NCBI RefSeq assembly: GCF_018390535.1
Contig: NZ_JAHBBW010000011.1
Coordinates: 88,664 to 152,663 of the forward strand
DNA length: 64,000 nt
Direction: 5' to 3'
From: Bacteroides propionicigenes
GTDB lineage: Bacteria; Bacteroidota; Bacteroidia; Bacteroidales; Bacteroidaceae
Within the stretch, counting starts at the first letter, position 1; each line of letters opens with the position of its first letter. A model generated the notes under the pieces. That model was given only the letters and a program-made list of their open reading frames with translations, was not told the DNA's origin and ran no database searches. Shown here piece after piece: positions 18,054 to 26,591 of this stretch. The translations under genes were made by a program, and so were the position numbers.

Positions 18054-18983
18054 ATGGATGAACAGAAAACATTGACATTGGATTTCATCAAATCCCTGAT
18101 GGAACCGGCCTATACACTAATATGGACGGACTACAATGACAACCTTGACAATCATTGCGGACTGATTCAAAAATGCCTTGACAGCAAGAGCCGCGAACAT
18201 TTGTGGGAAAAGGCAGACGAGTGGTACAGCGATGCCGAATGGGAAGCTGTCCGTGAGATTATTGCGAAACTGAAAGAGGAATGTGCCGTATTCCATGACT
18301 TTGACGGGGAAGCGGTCGATGACTTCTTCGATGAATACGAAGATGAAATCCGTGACGAGATTTACAGCCGCAACGATTCGGACGTGGTGAAGGAATTGGT
18401 AAGGCATACGGATGACATCCCCATCCGTGTGGAAATGCTTTCCAACTATGACTGCATCAATTCCAACCGGTTTGAATCGCAAGGCGGTTACAGGTACGAG
18501 GAATCCTACTTCGGGGACATGGTGGACAGCCTTAACCTCAATCCGGCGAGGGTAAAGAAAATTCTGACAGAACACGGCTACAGGGCTTACGGGCGTTTCC
18601 CGAACCGTAAGAACCGGAACGGCAAGGAGCAGGTTTCCTACGAACAATTCTACGAGGAACTTATCAATTCCTGCTGCGGGGCGAACCTGCTGACTTACAT
18701 CGGCAGGGTAAGCCTGAAAGAGCTGTATGAAGCCGACTTTTCATTGAAAGAGGTCATTATCCCCAAAGGCAACTGTTGCGGACTTTTCAGTTCGACGTAT
18801 GGTGGTGGAAGCCTGCTTGAAATGGAACTGAAACGGGACGTAAAGCTGAAATTGGAAGTCAAGGACTATCATGGTTTCCGCTTCCGGCTGGATGACGAAC
18901 GTTCCAAATATGACTGTTCGGTCCGGCATGTATATGGGGTGGACGACTCCTTTTTCGGGGATGCGGTTCGCATTGTATCCTGA
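18054..18983 (+). CDS. Unknown acidic ICE protein, 309 aa
   Basis: Not recognised. The N-terminal 130 residues are strongly acidic (FDGEAVDDFFDEYEDEIRDE), the middle holds GYRYEESYFGDMVDSLNLNP and a basic patch FPNRKNRNGKE, and the C-terminus is strand-rich. The acidic face could suggest a DNA mimic, but nothing specific supports that. It lies between a terminator-like hairpin and the 19021-22572 genes. Confidence 0.65.
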   Translation: MDEQKTLTLDFIKSLMEPAYTLIWTDYNDNLDNHCGLIQKCLDSKSREHLWEKADEWYSDAEWEAVREIIAKLKEECAVFHDFDGEAVDDFFDEYEDEIRDEIYSRNDSDVVKELVRHTDDIPIRVEMLSNYDCINSNRFESQGGYRYEESYFGDMVDSLNLNPARVKKILTEHGYRAYGRFPNRKNRNGKEQVSYEQFYEELINSCCGANLLTYIGRVSLKELYEADFSLKEVIIPKGNCCGLFSSTYGGGSLLEMELKRDVKLKLEVKDYHGFRFRLDDERSKYDCSVRHVYGVDDSFFGDAVRIVS

Positions 18984-19020
18984 TAAAATCAACTGATCAA
19001 CAATCAAATCATAGAAGATT

Positions 19021-19608
19021 ATGGGAAAATATGATGTAAAAGTAAGGTACATCTTCGAGGGTACTTACACAGTGGTGGCGGAAGACCGTGAAGAAGCGGA
19101 AAGCATGGTGGCGGAAGACTGCGGTCTGGTATTGGGCGGCAACATCCACACAACGCGGGATGACGATGAAGTGACGGACTGGAAGTTCGGTTGTCATCCG
19201 GACTTGCAGGTTCTCTCCGTAAGGCAGCGAGGCGGGAAATCCCCCATGTCGGTGTTCGGAGACAGGATCGAAGAACTGCGAAAAGACATCATCGAAGCGA
19301 TACGGCAGTTGCTCCATGACCATGCCATGAACGCGATACGGTTTCCGGAAGAGGATTATGACCCGGTCTGGGTGATATGGTTTGGCAAGAACGGAGACCC
19401 CTACGAATGCAGGGTGACAGGACTCCGGGTAACGGACAGCAGCCTGACCGTCCTTGCCGAAGAGAAAGAAAGCGGTGATGAAGTGGAATGTTACAGCCCG
19501 TTCGAACTCGGAGCCAGCAACATCGACTGGCTTTCCGGAATGTATGAGGCTGTATGGCAGCAACTGGAAGAGAGCAAAAAAGTAGAACCACAAGCTGAAG
19601 AACAATGA
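19021..19608 (+). CDS. Unknown two-part ICE protein, 195 aa
   Basis: Not recognised. Residues 1-65 form a small strand-helix-strand unit (VKVRYIFEGTYTVVAEDREE), a layout common in ICE accessory proteins; residues 75-180 form a second domain (VWVIWFGKNGDPYECRV, DEVECYSPFELGASN). The stop overlaps the next ATG by four bases (ATGA), implying translational coupling to 19605. Confidence 0.65.
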   Translation: MGKYDVKVRYIFEGTYTVVAEDREEAESMVAEDCGLVLGGNIHTTRDDDEVTDWKFGCHPDLQVLSVRQRGGKSPMSVFGDRIEELRKDIIEAIRQLLHDHAMNAIRFPEEDYDPVWVIWFGKNGDPYECRVTGLRVTDSSLTVLAEEKESGDEVECYSPFELGASNIDWLSGMYEAVWQQLEESKKVEPQAEEQ

Positions 19609-20237
19609 AATATCAAGCGGAAAATGCTGTCTCCAGCTTCTTCTACTATATGTGGAACGCCTGGAGCAAGGAAGAATGCAAGGTCGTATTTGGAGATATG
19701 TACCGGCACTTCTGGGATAAATGGTCCGCATTGGCGGACAAGTCCATATTCGGCGCGGCGGAACGGTTCTTTGCCGAGTTATCGGAAAACAACCAGAAAC
19801 TACTCGTGGAACGTGCCGTTACACTCTATGACGGCAGGGCTTTCAGAAAAGAGCCGGACGATTCCGACATCCTTGTCTGTAAAGAATGCGGTTCACGGCA
19901 GTTGGAAATCCAAGCATGGATAAACGCCAATACGGATGAACGTATCAGCTATGTGCATGATGACAATAACGGGCTGTGGTGCGATGGGAAATGGTGCGAA
20001 GAATGTGGCGTTCAGGTCTTTTTCTGTACTAAGGCGGAGTTCACACAAAAGATGCAGGGCTGGTGGGAGTCGTGCGGTTTTGAAACAAAGGAACAAATCA
20101 CAGGGTTGAAAGTCTGTGACTCTCCGCCTTCCGAAAACACGCAGACATTCATTGATGCGGCAGACCAATGGTGGAACAGCCGGGACTACGAACATAAACG
20201 GGAAATTTACAACAGGTATAATTCTAAAAACGAATAA
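19605..20237 (+). CDS. Unknown zinc-ribbon ICE protein, 210 aa
   Basis: A helical N-terminal region (about 1-85) is followed by CKECGSRQLEIQAW and CEECGVQVFFC, two CxxC pairs that likely bind one zinc ion. No enzyme signature. It is coupled to the preceding gene by a 4-base overlap and followed after one base by the 69-codon gene at 20239. The specific role is unknown; zinc ribbons often bind nucleic acid or protein partners. Confidence 0.65.
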   Translation: MKYQAENAVSSFFYYMWNAWSKEECKVVFGDMYRHFWDKWSALADKSIFGAAERFFAELSENNQKLLVERAVTLYDGRAFRKEPDDSDILVCKECGSRQLEIQAWINANTDERISYVHDDNNGLWCDGKWCEECGVQVFFCTKAEFTQKMQGWWESCGFETKEQITGLKVCDSPPSENTQTFIDAADQWWNSRDYEHKREIYNRYNSKNE

Positions 20238-20238
20238 T

Positions 20239-20448
20239 ATGCAGATTAACATCATTGAACAGATTAGCAACTCATGCAGTTGCAGCCATATGGAAGCGCA
20301 GGAATACTTGGATTCTGAAATCCGGTACCTGCGCGAGTTGCAGGAGGCGGACGACCTGAGGGAAGATGACATCGAAATGGCGTGCAGCAACCTCGGACTT
20401 GACCTTGACAACCAGGAATATTTTATCAACCGCCTCGCAGGGGCATAA
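20239..20448 (+). CDS. Small helical ICE protein, 69 aa
   Basis: ATG 20239 opens a frame of 69 codons (MQINIIEQISNSCSCSHMEA), one base after the previous stop, which supports this start over the longer upstream frame. Acidic and helical, with no recognised domain. In the same transcript as the zinc-ribbon and DnaJ-like genes. Confidence 0.6.
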   Translation: MQINIIEQISNSCSCSHMEAQEYLDSEIRYLRELQEADDLREDDIEMACSNLGLDLDNQEYFINRLAGA

Positions 20449-20460
20449 ATACCTATAGCT

Positions 20461-21483
20461 ATGGCTTATTTTCATAACATACATTCATTGGCGGACCTGA
20501 AGAAGGAATACCGCCGTCTGGCATTGCAGCACCACCCGGACAAGGGTGGTGACACTGCCATCATGCAACAGGTGAACACCGAGTTTGAAAGGCTCTTTGA
20601 AGTCTGGAAAGACAAACCGGATGTCTCTGCCGCATCAACCGGGTATGAACATGACTATCCGGGTGCCACGGCAAAGGAATATACCGAGTACGTGTATAAT
20701 GAATACCGTTGGAAAGGTCGCAACTACAAAGGGCAACATGCCCCTGAAATCGTAGAACTTGTGAGAATCTGGCTAAAGGAAACCTATCCGAGATATAAGT
20801 TCTCCGTCAGACGGGAGAACTACAATTCCATTTACATCAAACTGATGAGTGCGGACTTTGAGGCGTTCACCAGGGAATCCGGCAAAGTACAGGATCATAT
20901 CAACCACTACAACATAGAGCGGAACCCCGATCTTACAGACCGTGCCAAGGAGGTGATGCTGAATGTCTGTGACTTTGTCATGTCATACAACTTCGATGAC
21001 AGCGATGCGATGACGGATTATTTCCATACCAATTTCTACCTGACATTGGCTATAGGGAGTTACCGGAAGCCTTACAAGGTGGAACTGCCGAAACTTGACT
21101 GCAAGGGGAAGGACAAGCCGGAAGTGTTCAAGCATCCCGAAGGTCCGGCACATAAGGCCATCAGGCAGGCGTTGGGCACAGCCCGCTTTGATTTCATCGA
21201 ACACAGGAGGCATTCCGGCGAAATGATACTCGGAGAAGACCATTACGGCTCACACGGAGAGCATTATTTCTGGCCGAAGGATTATTCAAGCGCGAAACTG
21301 GCTCAGAAACGGATCGACAAATTGGAGAAAGCCGGTATTCGGTGCAAGCTTACCGGATATAACGGCGGTTACATTCGTTTTATCGGCTACACTCCCGAAG
21401 CAGAAGCGTTACTGGAGAAGGAACGCCAGGAATACATCACCGCCCATCGGCAATGGCAAACCAAACAGACAGTAATCAATTAA
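20461..21483 (+). CDS. J-domain protein with large-polyvalent-protein-type C-terminus
   Basis: 340 residues. Residues 9-60 are a compact J domain (SLADLKKEYRRLALQHHPDK) with the HPD motif at 25-27 that stimulates DnaK ATPase. The rest is unlike DnaJ: no Gly/Phe region or zinc centre, but two similar units (VRIWLKETYPRYKFSVRREN, and later LAQKRIDKLEKAGIRCKLTG with FIGYTPEAEALL) of the kind found as associated domains in polyvalent proteins of mobile elements. It may recruit the host DnaK to an incoming-element process. Confidence 0.75.
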   Translation: MAYFHNIHSLADLKKEYRRLALQHHPDKGGDTAIMQQVNTEFERLFEVWKDKPDVSAASTGYEHDYPGATAKEYTEYVYNEYRWKGRNYKGQHAPEIVELVRIWLKETYPRYKFSVRRENYNSIYIKLMSADFEAFTRESGKVQDHINHYNIERNPDLTDRAKEVMLNVCDFVMSYNFDDSDAMTDYFHTNFYLTLAIGSYRKPYKVELPKLDCKGKDKPEVFKHPEGPAHKAIRQALGTARFDFIEHRRHSGEMILGEDHYGSHGEHYFWPKDYSSAKLAQKRIDKLEKAGIRCKLTGYNGGYIRFIGYTPEAEALLEKERQEYITAHRQWQTKQTVIN

Positions 21484-21493
21484 ACTTATCAAT

Positions 21494-21859
21494 ATGGAAC
21501 CGAACAATTTGAACGAATGGTGGGGCGGACAGCCCGACGGACTGAAACAGGCATTCTCTCTTTTTCCCGATGGACGGTGGAAAGAGGCGGACCTGTATTT
21601 GCGAATCAATATCCGTAACTACTGCCTCCTGAAAAAAGGAGGGCTGCTTCCCGAAGACAAGGACCGCTCGATGCTCAGCGAGATTGTCTGTGAGCTGGCC
21701 GATACGGAGCTGTGCCGTGCAAATGGAAAGACACTCGAAGACATGTGCGATACGGACGGGGCTTTTCTGGAAGAGTACCAGGAACTGTTCAACCGGATAT
21801 ACGATGAACTGGAAATGAGAATTACGGATTATATGAACGGACAATCAAAAAAAATGTAA
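21494..21859 (+). CDS. Unknown ICE protein, 121 aa
   Basis: Not recognised. N-terminus EPNNLNEWWGGQPDGLKQAF is Trp/Gly-rich; the remainder is helical and acidic. Soluble. Ten bases after the J-domain gene and two before the next start, so it is in the same operon. Confidence 0.6.
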   Translation: MEPNNLNEWWGGQPDGLKQAFSLFPDGRWKEADLYLRINIRNYCLLKKGGLLPEDKDRSMLSEIVCELADTELCRANGKTLEDMCDTDGAFLEEYQELFNRIYDELEMRITDYMNGQSKKM

Positions 21860-21861
21860 CA

Positions 21862-22572
21862 ATGAAAGCAAAAGTGTTCAAGTACAAGTCTGACGGGAAT
21901 ACCGTCGTGGCTTCTTATATGGAACTGGAGCCGTATGCGAAGAATGTATATCTCTCCCTGTCAAGAAAGAACGAAGACGGGAATGAAGACGATGACTGTT
22001 TCCATGTGGTCTGCCGGATTGAAAACGTTTATTTTTCCAGCGGGCAGTATTCACGCCGGTTTCTCAAGGGAGAAGGTTGCAGAGAGGAAGCCGCCACCTA
22101 TTGCAGGAACTGGATTGCGGATACGCTTCAAAGTGCGGAAAGAGGAGCCTTCGTCAATTTGATCTCCGTCCGCGTGTTCGAGGCTCTCGGACTTGACACC
22201 ACTTCCCTGGTGCAAGCCCGTGAGGAGTATAAAAGAATACAGGAGCAGAAACGCAGGGAGCAGAAGGAGAAAGAGGCGGAAGAGCGCAGAGTGCAGGAAG
22301 AGCAACATCAGTGGCTACTCAATGAACAGAAACGGAAATTCCTGGACGGGGAACGGATTACGGGAGAAATGTTCCTTGAAATCACCGGAAGGGACGGTTT
22401 TGACATCCATATCAGAACCAAAGGGACATTCAACAGGCATGTGAGGGGCATTGACAGGAACGGCACCGTCAGTTCCCGGAAAATCAAGGGCTGCCGGACT
22501 CCGGACTTTACCGGATGCCATAAGGCCGTGTCCGCCTATCTGGCGTTCATTACAGAAAAAGAGGGCAAATAA
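21862..22572 (+). CDS. Unknown coiled-coil ICE protein, 236 aa
   Basis: Not recognised. Residues 1-105 form a folded domain (ENVYFSSGQYSRRFLKGEG). Residues about 115-150 are a charged coiled coil (EEYKRIQEQKRREQKEKEAE). The C-terminal 75 residues form a second small domain (GRDGFDIHIRTKGTFNRHV). Last gene of the run begun by the ArdA-like gene. It ends convergent with the minus-strand gene at 22633. Confidence 0.65.
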   Translation: MKAKVFKYKSDGNTVVASYMELEPYAKNVYLSLSRKNEDGNEDDDCFHVVCRIENVYFSSGQYSRRFLKGEGCREEAATYCRNWIADTLQSAERGAFVNLISVRVFEALGLDTTSLVQAREEYKRIQEQKRREQKEKEAEERRVQEEQHQWLLNEQKRKFLDGERITGEMFLEITGRDGFDIHIRTKGTFNRHVRGIDRNGTVSSRKIKGCRTPDFTGCHKAVSAYLAFITEKEGK

Positions 22573-22583
22573 TTAAATCCGGG

Positions 22584-22617
22584 GCGGTAAAGGTCTGCTC
22601 CATGCAGCTGTTACCGC
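22584..22617. terminator. Hairpin between convergent genes
   Basis: GCGGTAA (22584-22590) pairs with TTACCGC (22611-22617), with a smaller CTGC/GCAG stem inside. No T-run follows, so it is a possible but unproven bidirectional terminator. Confidence 0.4.
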
Positions 22618-22632
22618 TACCGGCTTCCGGCC

Positions 22633-22977
22633 TCACAATTCACGGTTCAGCGCCATTGCCAGCGGAAACATCAACCGGTTATAGGCTTTAAGCTTTTGCA
22701 AATTCAGCACATATCCGGCATAGGGATTGGTCAGATCGGTATAGAAGAATACATCGGTAAATCCTGCGTGTTCCTCCACGACTTCACCCTCCAACGGAAT
22801 CTCCTCCACATTGAACCGCTCCAGAGGCAGTTCTTCCAGACGGGTCTGTTCCGCATTTCCCAACACATTGAGGTTACGGTTAAACAGCACGAATCCTTTC
22901 TTCCTGTAATCCACACGCATACCGTACGGACGCTCCACAAGGAAAGCATCCGCCGCTTTCTTTATATAGTTTTCCAT
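22633..22977 (-). CDS. Unknown ICE protein, 114 aa
   Basis: Not recognised. The frame is open upstream to 23091, but I start at Met 22977 (MENYIKKAADAFLVERPYGM) because that is where a compact domain begins and because a minus-strand TACCTTTG box at 23103-23096 would leave no leader for the longer version. Soluble, alpha/beta. It is the only minus-strand gene in this accessory region and is divergent from leader element 3, whose left-arm promoter-like sequence would serve it in duplex DNA. Confidence 0.6.
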   Translation of the reverse strand: MENYIKKAADAFLVERPYGMRVDYRKKGFVLFNRNLNVLGNAEQTRLEELPLERFNVEEIPLEGEVVEEHAGFTDVFFYTDLTNPYAGYVLNLQKLKAYNRLMFPLAMALNREL

Positions 22978-23088
22978 AAAACTGAAATTAGAATTGCAAA
23001 AATACATCTTTTGTCCGGCAATGGCGAACAAATCAGGAAGAGAATCGCCACAGACCATGCAAAGCACACTACCGTGTATTTTATTTCC

Positions 23089-23239
23089 CACCCTGCAAAG
23101 GTAGTCCCGTGTCCGGTGTACCCTGTCAAGGTCAGGCCCCTTGCGGGGTTGGCTGAAAGAAAATCATCCTCGCCTGACGGCTGCGGTATTTTCTTTCGCC
23201 AAACCTTGCGGGTACTGCCACGGGACAGTCAGGCAGGTG
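23089..23239 (+). promoter_or_regulatory. Quasi-palindromic leader element, copy 3 (candidate ssDNA promoter)
   Basis: Arms CACCCTGC / GCAGGTG, TCCCGTG / CACGGGA and GGCTGAAAGAAAAT / ATTTTCTTTCGCC pair around ATCATCCTCGC. The inner stem differs from the other copies on both sides, a compensatory change. TTG-N23-TACCTTTG lies on the left-arm minus strand; AAAGGTAG faces CAGTCA as an unpaired loop. A GC hairpin (23261-23271 region) and the DUF4120 start follow. Confidence 0.7.
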
Positions 23240-23299
23240 AGAAATAAAAATACCGGCTCCCGGAGCCGGACGTGTTTAACAGATAAAATACAATGAATC

Positions 23300-23590
23300 A
23301 TGAAAATCCTGAATGAAGAACATTTCGAGAATGTTAAGCGTTATGCCGAATCCATCGGTGACACCTCACTCCGGAAATGCCTGGAACGGTTGAAGAGCTG
23401 GGAGGAAAATCCTGACTGTCCCAGCGAAATTTCACTCTACTATGACCATGCCCCATACTCGTTCGGCTTCACCCAACACTATCCCGACGGAAGGACAGGC
23501 ATCGTGGGCGGTCTGCTCTATCACGGAATACCGGACCGTTCTTTCGCCGTGACACTACAGCCGTTCCATGGATGGCAGATACACACCTGA
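23300..23590 (+). CDS. DUF4120-family protein (first copy)
   Basis: 96 residues, soluble: helical N-terminus (HFENVKRYAESIGDTSLRKC) and a strand-rich C-terminus with YYDHAPYSFGF, GGLLYHGIPDRSFAV and FHGWQIHT. I recognise it as DUF4120, an ICE-associated family of unknown function. A second copy at 49523 shares the same landmarks. It is the first gene behind leader element 3. Confidence 0.75.
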   Translation: MKILNEEHFENVKRYAESIGDTSLRKCLERLKSWEENPDCPSEISLYYDHAPYSFGFTQHYPDGRTGIVGGLLYHGIPDRSFAVTLQPFHGWQIHT

Positions 23591-23634
23591 TGAGAGGCAA
23601 ACGACAGTATTAACTTTATAAAATTCAATTCAAT

Positions 23635-24561
23635 ATGGAAACGACATTGACAGTAATGGAAAGACAACAGCAGTTTGACTTCCAGAAAAACGGAATTGAA
23701 GTGATGAACTTCGAGACACTTCAACGCACCTATAAAGAAAATGACATCTACAACAATCCGGTGCAGGGCATCTACCATTACCAGGTCATCCGGCGCATGA
23801 TGGACATCTGCGAGAAATACAATCTCGATTATGAGGTGGAAGAAATCTTCGCTGCCCAGAACAGAAACAAGACACAGCCGGGAGTGAGCATCCTCCCGCA
23901 GGTGGAACAGACACATGGCGAAAAAGCCGTGGAAGCCCATATCCTGCGCCGTATTTTCGCTACTATCCGGATCAGGGATTGGGAGACGGACGAGCTGACA
24001 ACCACACTGGTCGTCGCCTACCACCAGGACGGCATACAGGCAGCCATAGGCCCCTGCGTGAAGATATGCCATAACCAGTGCATCCTCTCACCGCAGCGGA
24101 GCATCAGCAATTACGGGAAAAAGAAGGTGACAACCGATGAGCTCTTCGAAACCGTGGACGGCTGGCTGGCCAATTTCGAGGTGAACATGAACGAGGACAT
24201 TGCAAGGATTCAGCGGTTGAAACGCCGGATTATCCCGATGGAGGAAATCTACCTGTACATCGGCTTGCTGACAGCCTTGCGCGTTTCCCATGACAGTTCG
24301 GACAGAAACCTGTCATCCACTGTAGAAACCTACCCGTTGAACCAGAGCCAGATTTCCATCTTCACGGAAGAGGTGCTGAAACTGGCCATGAGCAAGGGAC
24401 AGATTACCGCATGGGATTTGTACAACGTGGCCACTGAAATATATAAGCCTGGAAAGACAGACTTCCCGGCCCTTATTCCACAGAACGGAGCCATGGCGGA
24501 ACTCCTGCTTTCCCGTCTCTCTGAAGAGGTGGAAGTACAGGATGCCGTTCCGATAAACTGA
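23635..24561 (+). CDS. DUF3871-family protein
   Basis: 308 residues, soluble. Contains NPVQGIYHYQVIRRMMDICE near residue 42, an alpha/beta core (VVAYHQDGIQAAIGPCVKIC, NQCILSPQRSISNYG) and a helical C-terminus (GQITAWDLYNVATEIYKPGK). I assign it from memory to DUF3871, a family found on Bacteroides conjugative elements and resembling phage-encoded beta-clamp-free replication accessory proteins only in size; no function is known. It follows DUF4120 by 44 bases and is closed by the terminator at 24589-24634. Confidence 0.7.
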   Translation: METTLTVMERQQQFDFQKNGIEVMNFETLQRTYKENDIYNNPVQGIYHYQVIRRMMDICEKYNLDYEVEEIFAAQNRNKTQPGVSILPQVEQTHGEKAVEAHILRRIFATIRIRDWETDELTTTLVVAYHQDGIQAAIGPCVKICHNQCILSPQRSISNYGKKKVTTDELFETVDGWLANFEVNMNEDIARIQRLKRRIIPMEEIYLYIGLLTALRVSHDSSDRNLSSTVETYPLNQSQISIFTEEVLKLAMSKGQITAWDLYNVATEIYKPGKTDFPALIPQNGAMAELLLSRLSEEVEVQDAVPIN

Positions 24562-24588
24562 CATGCAAGCTTCTCAAGCCAAAGAAAT

Positions 24589-24634
24589 AAGGGAGAACCT
24601 GACAGTGATAACAACTGAAAGATTCTCCCTTTTT
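24589..24634. terminator. Bidirectional terminator between DUF3871 and the lysozyme gene
   Basis: AAGGGAGAA (24589-24597) and TTCTCCCTT (24623-24631) form a 9-bp stem followed by TTT on the plus strand and by TATTTCTTT on the minus strand. It sits between convergent genes ending at 24561 and 24638. Confidence 0.75.
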
Positions 24635-24637
24635 CAT

Positions 24638-25153
24638 TTACTCTTCAAAAAGCAGCATGAATTCCACCTTCCTTCTCCGTTCGATGCTCGGAACCACTTT
24701 TCCTTTATAGCACCTGAAAGAGACATATTCCTTGTAAATATTGCGGTCTCCCGACTCCAGCTTCTTTAACAGACGGCTTTTCGGTCTTTTTCCATATCCT
24801 TTTAATCTGTAGGGTCCCACATTATATGAAAGGACTGCTGCCAATAAAGAATCACGCCCCAGATAACTGAACATGCGGCACAGCTTACGGAGGTCTTCCC
24901 TCAGAATGGAGTCTCCCTGCGCTTTGGAGATGCTGTTGGTAAACCTCTCCCCGGGAAGAACCTTGTGACCCCACCCGACATAAGGCCAATGCTTTTTCTC
25001 TCCATGCCAGCCCTCGAATCGCTTGACACACTCGACCGCAAGACTGAACCTGTCCGGACTTGCCTTTACCGGATTCTCCGCCCTTGAAGGCATACCCGGA
25101 AAAAAGACCGTGGCGGAAAGTACCGCAAACCATATTGCTTTTAACTTCATCAT
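24638..25153 (-). CDS. GH24-type lysozyme of the transfer operon
   Basis: About 171 residues from Met 25153; an upstream extension to 25180 would overlap traQ and bury the signal peptide (MMKLKAIWFAVLSATVFFPG). The mature domain begins VECVKRFEGWHGEK, with the Glu expected as catalytic acid, then YVGWGHKVLPGERF and ESGDRNIYKEYVSF as in phage-type muramidases. It should act in the periplasm, opening peptidoglycan for the conjugation channel. Last gene of the tra operon, next to the bidirectional terminator. Confidence 0.85.
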   Translation of the reverse strand: MMKLKAIWFAVLSATVFFPGMPSRAENPVKASPDRFSLAVECVKRFEGWHGEKKHWPYVGWGHKVLPGERFTNSISKAQGDSILREDLRKLCRMFSYLGRDSLLAAVLSYNVGPYRLKGYGKRPKSRLLKKLESGDRNIYKEYVSFRCYKGKVVPSIERRRKVEFMLLFEE

Positions 25154-25166
25154 AGGCAGGACCGGC

Positions 25167-25673
25167 TTAGTGTCCGACAATTGTGACCGGCAATTCCTTA
25201 CTATCCGCAGTCACGACGGAATCCTCGTCCTCCGTCTCGTTGTTGAAGTCAAAAGTCAATTGGTAAAGCTGTGCCGGTTCGCTGTTGTCCTCAAAATAGA
25301 TGTCAATTGTCTGCTGATCTTCGCATTCAGAAGTGTAGTATAACCTGAACACCTCCCTGTCAAGGGGATAGCGGTCATTGGGCAGCAGCACCATCCCGTC
25401 ATCCATGCGGAGCGTACCCTTGCCGTCCGGCTGGAAATAGCGGATGGTGTAGCGGGCATCGGAAAAATGTCCTTCACGTTTGAGTTCACAGCGTATTTCC
25501 ACCGTCTCGCCTTTTATTATACGTGTGGGAACAGGCATGTTCTCCACCTTGAACGGATAAGACTGCTGTACTTCCATTTCATCAGAACAGGCGGACAACA
25601 GCAAAACCGCCAGACCCAGGAACAGGACTGCCACCATTCCGGCCAATCCTCTTTTTTTATTCATTGCATTCAT
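25167..25673 (-). CDS. traQ: TraQ-like conjugal transfer lipoprotein (DUF3872)
   Basis: 168 residues with a lipoprotein signal (LSAC, cleavage before Cys at about 29) and a strand-rich domain (YPFKVENMPVPTRIIKGETV, FSDARYTIRYFQPDGKG). This matches the DUF3872/TraQ family at the distal end of Bacteroides tra operons. It sits between the primase-like traP and the lysozyme, the usual order. Its exact step in transfer is not known. Confidence 0.85.
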   Translation of the reverse strand: MNAMNKKRGLAGMVAVLFLGLAVLLLSACSDEMEVQQSYPFKVENMPVPTRIIKGETVEIRCELKREGHFSDARYTIRYFQPDGKGTLRMDDGMVLLPNDRYPLDREVFRLYYTSECEDQQTIDIYFEDNSEPAQLYQLTFDFNNETEDEDSVVTADSKELPVTIVGH

Positions 25674-25712
25674 ATTCTATCAGATTTTAATACGTTATAC
25701 TTTATTCGACAC

Positions 25713-26579
25713 TTACAGGAACTTATGTTGCAGGTATTCATTCAGGTCCTTGTAGCCTTTATACAAAGAGGAACAATCCACCAGTTTATCCGCATAGCGT
25801 TTGCGGAGTGCCTCCAGCGTGCGCCGTCCGGCTTCATCCCGATCCAGATAACAGTTGACCCTCTCGTACCTGTCAAGAATAGGGAACGAGCGTTCCAGCG
25901 ATGACACCGAGTTCAACACAAGATAGTCGTCTCCATATCCCAGACCGAGTTCCAGCCACGAAAGGCAGTCGATAAACCCCTCGAAGAGGTTGCATGTGTC
26001 CGAACCGTTATCCATCAGTGAAATGTCCTTAGGTGACAGGCTGGCCTTGAAAAACCGGTTGCGCAACTCGTATCCATCGCTGACATTCCTGAATCCGATG
26101 GCGAAATACCGTTTCCCGTGCAAGGTATATCTGACTTCCCGACAGTTCGGTACAGCCACATCGCTGCTAATGCCGCGTTCCGCCAGATATCGGAGCAGGA
26201 CTCTGTTGTATAGAGGCCCGAAGCGTACATCCGTGAAACTCTCCTTCTTGAGGAGATCCTCCCTGTTATTCCCATCAGTGCGGGAAACGGTCTTGTGCTC
26301 GGGGGCGAGGCCGCCCCATGTCTCTGTGATGAACCTGGCCTGCGCCTTGAAATCCCCGCTGCCGATAAACTCCCCGGCAAGATTGAATATGTCACCTCCC
26401 TGCCCGGTGCCGAAGTCATGCCAGATTTCCTTTCGTACATTCACCTGGAACGAGGCGGTGCGTTCCTCCCGGTACGGGGCCAGATACCAGTATTCGTCAC
26501 CCCGTCTTCTTGCCGGTTCATATCCCATCCTTGCCAGAAAAGCGGCGATAGGGATAGCTTTTATCTCTTCTATAGTCAT
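25713..26579 (-). CDS. traP: TraP-like DNA primase (CHC2-like plus Toprim)
   Basis: 288 residues. N-terminal zinc-finger-like fold seen in DnaG relatives (YWYLAPYREERTASFQVN, then IWHDFGTGQGGDIFNL), although the zinc-binding Cys/His set is not intact. The C-terminal Toprim half shows FEGFIDCLSWLEL (acidic Glu), VLNSVSSL and YLDRDEAGRRT (DxD). TraP in CTnDOT-type elements is proposed to prime the incoming strand or process DNA during transfer. Forty bases before traQ in the operon. Confidence 0.85.
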   Translation of the reverse strand: MTIEEIKAIPIAAFLARMGYEPARRRGDEYWYLAPYREERTASFQVNVRKEIWHDFGTGQGGDIFNLAGEFIGSGDFKAQARFITETWGGLAPEHKTVSRTDGNNREDLLKKESFTDVRFGPLYNRVLLRYLAERGISSDVAVPNCREVRYTLHGKRYFAIGFRNVSDGYELRNRFFKASLSPKDISLMDNGSDTCNLFEGFIDCLSWLELGLGYGDDYLVLNSVSSLERSFPILDRYERVNCYLDRDEAGRRTLEALRKRYADKLVDCSSLYKGYKDLNEYLQHKFL

Positions 26580-26591
26580 AGATGTACAGTT

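Noticed and set aside
22978..23091. N-terminal extension of the 22633-22977 gene
   Set aside because: The extension would start at or upstream of the predicted transcription start near 23089 and has Cys-rich content unlike the compact domain that begins at Met 22977.
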